A DNA stretch of 64,000 nucleotides from positions 1-64,000 of the forward strand of contig CAJNOQ010000054.1 of NCBI GenBank assembly GCA_905250885.1. Reading direction: 5' to 3'. Position 1 is the first letter of the stretch. Every line of letters begins with the position of its first letter. The position numbers and the translations under genes are program-made. The stretch comes from Didymodactylos carnosus (Eukaryota; Rotifera; Eurotatoria; Philodinida; Philodinidae). This document shows, in pieces, positions 56,775 through 64,000 of this stretch. The notes beneath the pieces are model-generated. The model saw only the letters and a list, made by a program, of their open reading frames with translations, made no database searches and was not told where the DNA came from.

Positions 56775-59700
56775 AATTTTGTATATAATGTAGCAGTTCT
56801 TTTGTTCCTGTTCAAAAACCCAATCATTATTTGGGTTGTATGATCTTGTTCTGGTTTCTTTTTTTTGTTATACAGTGATATCCAATTTTTTTTCGTATGT
56901 GTTAAAAAAATGAATTTTTTTTGTTTTGTTGGGTTTGTGTTTGCATGTACTACGATGTGTGTATTTGCATTTTCGTCTTTTAGAACAAATTTTCATTGTG
57001 GCTGTTCTGACAGTTTTCATGTATTCGTCGTCTTTTTCTTGTTTTTGTTACCAGAACTACTGGCTTTGGTACTTCAATTTACACAATAGCACTTCACTTC
57101 TAATTTAAATAATTATTTTGAGAGAATCGGTTATTTGCTACCAGAAGGGTAGATTCTTCGGACGAAAACGAAATTCATGAATTCGTCAAGTTGATGATTT
57201 CTTCTACCTCCGTCCCTTACATTTTTTTTTCTCTAACTTTTTTTTTGCATGCGATAAGTTAAAGGATAGAAATTAGGATTTATTTTTGTTGCAATTTTTG
57301 TTTCTTTCAATATTTCTTTTGTCATAATTTTCTGTTAGCTCTTATGCTATGCTTTTTTTGCTGTTTTCTATATCTGTTCAATGTTCGTGTTCGTTTGTTC
57401 TGTTTTTTAATTCTTGCTGTGGATGTGTGAATGATACAATAGATCACAATAGCATATTTGTCTGTTGTATGTGTCTGTAAGTTTCAGACTTTTGCTACTT
57501 CCTTTTCTCGCTTTGCTGTTACGATTTTGACTTTGTTTAAAGAAGAAAGAGAATAAATGTCTTGCAATGCACAACTAAAACATTTAATCATGATATTTGA
57601 TCCTTTCTTTTTACCTGGAAGACTGTACACTACTAGAAACTAGAGTTTTTCGTTGTGGAAAAAGAATTTGTCTAGCACATATTAAAAACTTCGGGTGATA
57701 TTCGTTAACTTTCTCTATATAAGATATTTTAAAATAATGATAGATTCGTTTTTTAGTAAAAGAACTGATAAATTAGAAAATATGTACAGTTTTTCGAGTA
57801 CGTGATTGTCGATACTTTTCCATCCGATAATAGTTTTAGGATAATAGAGCTTTAACTACATTATCTTTGACTTCCTTACGTTATGCAGAAGAAATAAATG
57901 ACGGTAAAGGTTGGGTAAATAATTTATGAATTCCATCTTTCTTGTACGTAGTTTTCATACACAACTTAGCAACATTTATACAGTTTCACTATTTTTTTTA
58001 TATAGAAATCACTTCACGTCATTGTTTATCTGTTTTCATTTTAAAGATAGCGATGACTCGAGTGTGTGTATGTATAATGAAAACCTTAGTTTTTATCTAC
58101 GGATGATGATGAAACATAAAATCATCCTTCTCCATATTTTTATCACCCAATACACATAGACGCAAATAAGAGATGTTCTTATCCTATCATTTTTTAAAAT
58201 ATAATTAAACGATCAATGATGATAAATAGACCGTTAATATAATTCTGATCTATATCACGTAGTAGAAAATGGGAAAGAGGAAATAAGACAGATGAAAAAT
58301 GGACAGCAGTTGTTTCTCTATGTCCAGCAGGTGTAATTCGTGAGTAACTATCAGAATAGGCGAATACCAACATTATTGTGAAAAAAATGAAGTCTATTTT
58401 TTCAAAAAGTTGTCATTAATGTTTAGCACTGTTATTTATGTACAATAAAACGATGTTTGAATAAAAAAAATTACAAATAATGTATCTCAATAAAGTATAC
58501 GAAATGTTCAATGTTAGTATTATCGATTAACGAAGAAGAAACTAAAATTTTATGATACAGATCGAATCTAAACTTAAACAAGATATGAAAATACTTTGGT
58601 CACATGATAGATTTTTATTTTCGTAGGCTATTGTTAAAAGACATAATTTTTTCCCGGATGGATAGTTCATTCTCTCTACTCTTTGAGATTTGTTAACCAT
58701 TTCTTCTATCAACTCGTTTAGAGCGACTGTTTACATCTTTTAGAATAATCTACTATATTTTGATTTTGAAATCGTATGTATACGAAGAAGGTATACAACT
58801 AGTATCAACAGTTTGATTCTCCTCTTCGATAGCAATACCATCGATCATTCTTAACAAGAATACTTTACTAAACAATCATTCTCCCTGTTGGCAAGGGTGG
58901 AAGCAAAGGTTCGATTCAGTCTAATTTTTTCACCAAAGATAGAACAACGAATAAGAAAATTGATGTATTTGTGCCCAGAACCTTCTGACACGTTCTTCCA
59001 TGGCTTTTTTGGAGTCCTAAATTTTAATCCAGCACATTACAATCCCTACAAAAATATGGTTCGATCGAACCGAAATGTTTACCATATGTGTACTTCAGAC
59101 TCTATCTCAGGCTTTTCATTTTTTTTTCGAAAAATATGCTTTCTTTTTCGAAATATACGAAAACTGGTGAAAATCTTCTGAGAATCTCAACTTTTTTCAT
59201 AGGATACAACAAACACTGTATGATCAATGTTCTTTGATTTTAACAGTATGAACATTTAGAATTTTTATTTCAAGATATGAGACCACAAATGTCACATGCA
59301 CAGAGAACTGACTAACATACGAACCGAAAAAAAGAACAAGTTTAAAAATAATTGCAATCGAAACACAGTGTGCTTCTTTCATCTTAACATTGTTAATTAC
59401 ATTTGAATACAAAAAAAAGGCAAAACTTTGACTAGTATATTTTACTTTTCACTTATACTTCAGGACCTTTCATGATAGACTCTAGACATATGCGGAGGAT
59501 TTTAATCAAATTCGAATGTCTCAATTGTTTTGCCATCATCAATAATAAAGCATCAGTAAAATGAAGATAACTTTTTCAATTAAGACTGAAACATTATCAT
59601 TGTGTATTTATTAAATACAGATAAACATGTGGATAAATATTAATTGTTTCAAACTATTTATTAACAGGGTGGTGAATAAAAATATTGATTCCAATTAATA

Positions 59701-60147
59701 ATGATAATGAAATATAATAATGTCACACTTGTCGTGGTTTTTTCATCCGAAAACGTTTTTGCAAAAATTGATGTCTTTTTTTCGAAGCAAACAGAAGTAT
59801 TGTCATATGCTATAATCGAATGTTTGAATATCTATTGTGAAACTATTTACGAATGATGATTAAGTAATAGGAAAGGTAAATTATGTTCTAGTTTTTATAT
59901 ATTGTCTATAATGATTAGTAGAAGAAAACTCTAAAAATTAAAATAAGATAAAAATTCGAATATATTGACATTACTGTAGGATGAACGATATTCAAAAAAA
60001 AAAAAGGTCAAACTCTAATAATATATCATCATCATTATTGAAGGCAAAACATCAGTTTAGAGTTTATAAAGTTTATCATTAACAGACGAGTATCATAAAA
60101 CAAAAATATAGTATCTCATAGTAACAGCACTTGACTGATCATCGATA
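56775..60147. other. intergenic between CDC25 and the Hog gene
   Basis: T-rich for the first kilobase (3' UTR-like, AATAAA near 57553), then AT-rich with no supported gene, tRNA or repeat. Confidence 0.5.
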
Positions 60148-62847
60148 ATGGAAGGAAAACAAAATATGTAAGTAGTTTTTGCTTAGTTATTAATAATGAT
60201 TTAACACTATCATTTGACCATGGAATATCCTAATTTGGAATCTCGGTTTAAACTAACTCTTTTTGGTATAAATGTTTGTTTACAGATTTCTAGTATTTGT
60301 TATGTTGGTGATGTTATCAATAGTTTATGGTCAACCATGTCCAGTTGAACAAGATCCTGTACAGTTAGCTGAATGTGCTCAACTTGATGTACAAGCGATT
60401 ATTCAAGCAGCGAAAGGAAATTTAAAACTATTCTGTGGTCTTGCTGAAAGATACATGGAATGCTTTAAAACAAAAACAAGAAATTGTATCGGTGGTTGGG
60501 TAAGAAAGATTCAATTAATAGAGAAAACTATATTCAAAGATTGATGTGATACATTTAAATAGGCGGCTGAAGGTGGTTTTACAGAATTGCAAAATTTGGC
60601 TCAATGGTGTTGTGTTAATCCAGGTGTTGCTGAACCTGATGAATGTCCATTACATCGTGAGTTAACAAACATTAACATCTATGATAAAACTGAACTGTCA
60701 TAATAATTTTACTATTCTATTGAGGTAATCCAAAATGTTTTGCTGGTGATGGTCTAGTTTCAATGGTGAATGGTGACTATAAACCAATAAATGAACTTCG
60801 TATCGGTGATCGTGTTCATGTAATGGACTCTGAGAACAGAATTATTGAAGATGAAGTTGTCATGATACTTGATAGTCAACCTAGAAAACCTGGTAAGTAT
60901 TACGACGTTTCCCCATTTCTGGATATTTTCGACAATATTAAATCCGATATTAACAAACTTCTCACAGAATGTTAGTCACAATAGAGTATATTGCTTTCGT
61001 AAGGGCAATAATTTCAGTAAAAAATTAAGAGCAACAGCAGCTACTAGATAAACCATTTGTAATTGAATAAAATGTATATTTAATTAAAATGAGCATGAAA
61101 ATAGTTTATACATATAAAATTCGACGTTTCGAAATTTAAAATTTCATTATCAAGAAAAAACTTCGCAGATAAGCATCACTGTAAGATACGTAAAGGGTTA
61201 GATGTTATATCTTTATGAATATTTCGTAACAACTTTTTCATTCAAAATTAATAAACGACACTTATTATAATTTAAATGCGTATTTTAACGTACAGATAGT
61301 TCTATAGTCAGAAGCTGAGTCTGTGCATCAGCTATTCATATGCGACAAAATAGTTTTCATAAACAAACAAGTTCGTTGCAGAAATTGTGAAAATAAATGG
61401 TGCTAACTTTTTCATTTTGACTATTAATAACGTCGTCTGTGAATACAAATAAGTTTAGAATAAATTTGGTAGAATGTGCCTTTTCTCCAATTCTCACTTT
61501 TTCAATTGTTTTGGTTCTCTTTCTTCATTCGATGAAATATTTACTTCATTATTAATTGCTGCTGCTGCCAACGCCTGTTTTTTCAGTTTTACATTATTAT
61601 TGGTAGAAAATTTTTGCATTTTGATTAAAAATATGGCTAGTTCAAACACTATGGATTTCCATGAGGAAGAAACTTCGGATAATACGTACGATTATACATG
61701 TTTGAAGTCATTTTCAGGATATAGATGTTTTGGAAACGACCTTATCGAAACAGAAAAATCATAGAAATTTATTCTGAAAGCAAACGATTTCAATCATTTC
61801 GTCTTTAAAGTTGTTTCAAACGCTTTTTTAAGTTTTATTCTTTCTATTTTAGACGATAACAAACTTAATTAGGTTTAATTAGCGTTTTTAAAATTCATCG
61901 GCAGCTACTTTGAATCTTCCTGCACGTTTTTTCTCTTGGTAGCTAAGTTCCAGGCAGTGTTGAAGTACCTACGAATGACAGCTTTTATTGGAAGGTAACT
62001 TCTGTCCATCTTAAACGATGGCTCCTAAATATAAAACTATCGCATTTGTGGGAGGAACATTTACTCTTTCACATCGATATCTGTACATAAAATCCATTTT
62101 TCGCAATATATCTATGAAAAATAGAATACTTTTTGGAAAATTAGTTTTTCTGGGTGTCTCAACAACTGTACTCATCAGAAACTCTCGTTATGATCAAAAG
62201 CAGAATGAATACTAAGAGTGGATAGAGCTTATCTCAAATATAAACTTTATATCTAAAATTATATTTTCGAGAGGCAGGGAGATCTTTTAACTTAGCTAGA
62301 AATGAAGAAGAGTTATTAATTAATTCATTTTAGCATTATTCTACACAATTGAGACAATGACAAATCATAAGCTTAGTCTAACTGGTGATCATTTTGTCGC
62401 AGTCAAAAATCAAAATGAAGAATTTATACCAGCTAATCGCATAAAATCTTTTGATATTGTTTATATCAATTCAAATGGTCAACTTGAACCAGTACGTGTT
62501 AAAAATGTGACAGAAGAATATAAAACGGGATATTATACGCCCCTGACAAGTAAAGGTGAGCAAAAATGATGTTCATTACTTTTATTCAACTTTTCAAAAT
62601 ATGGTTAAAATTTTTTTCAGGCACATTAATTGTCAATGATATAGTTGCATCATGTTATTCAAATGTTGTTAGTCACAATTTAGCGCATAATATTTTGGCT
62701 CCACTGAGATGGTGGTATTCAGTTGCAAAAGTTCTTACTATACGTGAACCATTTCAACATATTGAGAATGGAATACATTGGATCCCCAAAACGATGTTAG
62801 ACCTTACACGAGAATATTTTCCAAATGTTTTAACCAACAGTATCTAA
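60148..62847 (+). CDS. Secreted protein with Hedgehog-type Hint/Hog autoprocessing domain
   Basis: Exons: 60148-60167, 60286-60499, 60563-60656, 60725-60892, 62334-62555 and 62621-62847; phases agree, 314 aa. Residues 1-22 form a signal peptide (FLVFVMLVMLSIVYG). Residues 23-113 are a cysteine-rich domain with at least nine Cys (CPVEQDPVQLAEC, CGLAERYMEC, QWCCVNPG, DECP) that I do not recognise; it is not the Hedge signalling domain. Cys114 opens a Hint domain: CFAGDGLVSM, IGDRVHVMD, LTGDHFVAV (Thr182 and His185 form the TxxH motif), then NDIVASCYS (Cys251). These match the nucleophile, TxxH and SCY positions of the Hedgehog Hog domain, so self-cleavage is likely. The tail AHNILAPLRWWYSV and GIHWIPKTMLDLTREYF aligns with AHRAFAPFRLAHAL and GIHWYSQLLYQIGTWLL of Hedgehog, the sterol-recognition region, which suggests cholesterol transfer to the N-terminal product. 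An alternative start, ATG at 60272, reads straight into the same signal peptide without the first exon. Confidence 0.9.
60893..62333. other. Intron 4 of the Hog gene
   Basis: 1441 nt, much longer than the other introns of this gene (63-118 nt). It contains a 96-codon plus-strand frame (61474-61764) whose second half (MASSNTMDFHEEETSDNTYD) has protein-like composition, but no domain or splice partner. Possibly an old insertion. Confidence 0.4.
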
Positions 62848-63850
62848 AAAATACGTATTAAATTTGTGTGTGTGTGTGTGTGTATGTATATTTCAGCGGT
62901 AGCGGCTACTTAATTAATCACTAATGTTTTCAGTAATTCTTCGTCTTTCCCTCCTCTTTTATCTTATTTTACATGAGTGTGTTTATAAGCAAGGTTAAAA
63001 TAAATATCTAAGACTAATCAATTGTAGATAATGGATGGTGTCAATTTTCATAATTTTATCAGTAATTCTACCAGAATTGAGTCGAACATATACATTTTCG
63101 TCTTATAAACTGATCGTATTAGATGTTCGAATGTTGTGGCATAATGAAAATATTTAAGTATAATTGTTGTTTTATCGTTTAATATTTCTGTGAATTCTTT
63201 AATGGTATATGTCAAGTTGCGATTTTACTCCGAACAAATGATTTATTTCACAACGACATATGGTTGATGAAGTTTGACTGATGATAGTGAGAATTGAATG
63301 ATGCTTACAACAGTACATGCAAAATATTGAATAAAGGAGCTGTTGATATTTTAGAACATATTTAACAAGTTACTCTAATATTTCAAATTAATAATAGAAG
63401 AATTCAAAGAATTACAAAACAATAAAACAACAATTATGGTTCTGACTGTAATCCTAGATTTTGAAAGTTGAAAATGCTCTGAAAGTTCAATGCATAATCC
63501 GAATTGCATAACATAATAGAACATTATTATGTAAAATATTGTCTTTTCACTAACTCTTGCTACTCGCCTCTTCTCACTTCGGATGAGGAAGATGTCTGAG
63601 AAAAGGGTTGCATAGAGTTCAACGTTAGATACATAATATATATTATATTTATATAGGGACTATTTTTATTTGTAGTCTTTGGTTTTTTTAATTCAACTTT
63701 TGGCTAGAAAATCGAAGAGATTAACAAATGACGTCCTAAAATCTAATACACATTTCTAACCATACCATACTTTAGCTAAAATAAAATTAAAAAACATAAA
63801 AATATCTTAGAATTGATAACAAACTATTCTTCAAGAACAAAACAAATTCT
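62848..63850. other. convergent intergenic spacer
   Basis: Lies between the 3' ends of the Hog gene (plus) and the ABC-type gene (minus). A TG microsatellite lies at about 62866-62883. No coding signal for the missing part of an ABC ATPase domain was found on the minus strand. Confidence 0.5.
62866..62883. repeat. (TG)n microsatellite
   Basis: About nine TG units just after the Hog stop codon, in its 3' UTR. Confidence 0.8.
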
Positions 63851-64000
63851 TCATACTAAATCTTTTGTTTCTTCATGAACACCATTTTCATGTGTTTGCT
63901 GCTGTTTATCGATGATAATTTTACCTTGAGTACGTTCAATAATACGAAGCAAAGTAATACATAGACTCGATTTGCCGGAACCCATACGACCAATAATTCC
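63851..64000 (-). CDS. ABC transporter (ABCC-type) ATPase domain, partial, cut by the window edge
   Basis: Fifty codons enter from the right edge and read GIIGRMGSGKSSLCITLLRI, then IERTQGKIIIDKQQQ, ending ETKDLV and a stop at 63851-63853. GRMGSGKSS is a Walker A motif, and the flanking residues match ABCC/MRP nucleotide-binding domains (GIVGRTGAGKSSL, GEIIIDG). A normal domain would continue for about 150 residues through the Q-loop, LSGGQ and Walker B. None of these is found to the left, so either the gene is truncated or the frame continues through an intron from a GTATGA donor at the end. Membrane segments, if any, lie outside the window. Confidence 0.65.
   Translation of the reverse strand, partial: GIIGRMGSGKSSLCITLLRIIERTQGKIIIDKQQQTHENGVHEETKDLV

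Overview
The window is AT-rich metazoan nuclear DNA. It has compact multi-exon genes with mostly 50-70 nt GT..AG introns, long low-information intergenic stretches, and many small inverted-repeat elements. Gene structure, Q/N/S-rich protein loops, base composition and the character of the mobile elements suggest a rotifer, most likely a bdelloid (Adineta/Rotaria type). That placement is inference; nothing in the window proves the species.

Layout. At 0.6-2.2 kb on the minus strand is a MEF2-family MADS-box transcription factor (six exons reconstructed). From 2.3 to 23 kb there is no intact gene. This stretch holds three fold-back elements (6.8-7.6, 13.5-14.15 and 14.5-14.9 kb), a tRNA-derived SINE (16.6-17.1 kb), a decayed zinc-finger-type gene (17.3-18.6 kb), a perfect 111-bp inverted repeat (19.0/19.9 kb), a hAT-type MITE with an 8-bp target duplication (19.2 kb), and an exon of a secreted-type protein cut off by a second hAT end (21.2-21.4 kb). 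From 23.2 to 25.4 kb on the minus strand is a G-protein alpha-o subunit whose six exons give exactly 354 aa. Divergent to it, on the plus strand, lie a KIAA0930 homologue (26.9-29.1 kb, 11 exons, 391 aa), a type I protein arginine methyltransferase (29.8-31.5 kb, 482 aa), a gene-like remnant (33.9-34.6 kb), a MAP3K4/MEKK4 homologue (34.6-45.1 kb, 11 exons, 1799 aa), a CDC25 phosphatase (50.9-56.8 kb, 10 exons, 549 aa) and a secreted protein ending in a Hedgehog-type Hint/Hog autoprocessing domain (60.1-62.8 kb, 6 exons, 314 aa). The last 150 bases carry, on the minus strand, the Walker A end of an ABCC-type ABC transporter.

MAP3K4 introns host other elements: a tRNA-Arg(CCG) gene on the opposite strand, and a second, inverted, 5'-truncated copy of the SINE found at 16.6 kb.

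The genes are unrelated housekeeping, signalling and cell-cycle genes; there is no operon. The most notable points are three. The MAP3K4 homologue has a degenerate kinase core (DLN instead of DFG, Arg instead of Lys in the catalytic loop, no glycine-rich loop). A Hog autoprocessing domain is joined to an unrecognised cysteine-rich secreted N-terminus. A tRNA-derived SINE family has two diverged copies here. All exon boundaries were worked out by hand from GT/AG signals, reading phase and similarity to remembered family sequences; no transcript evidence was available.
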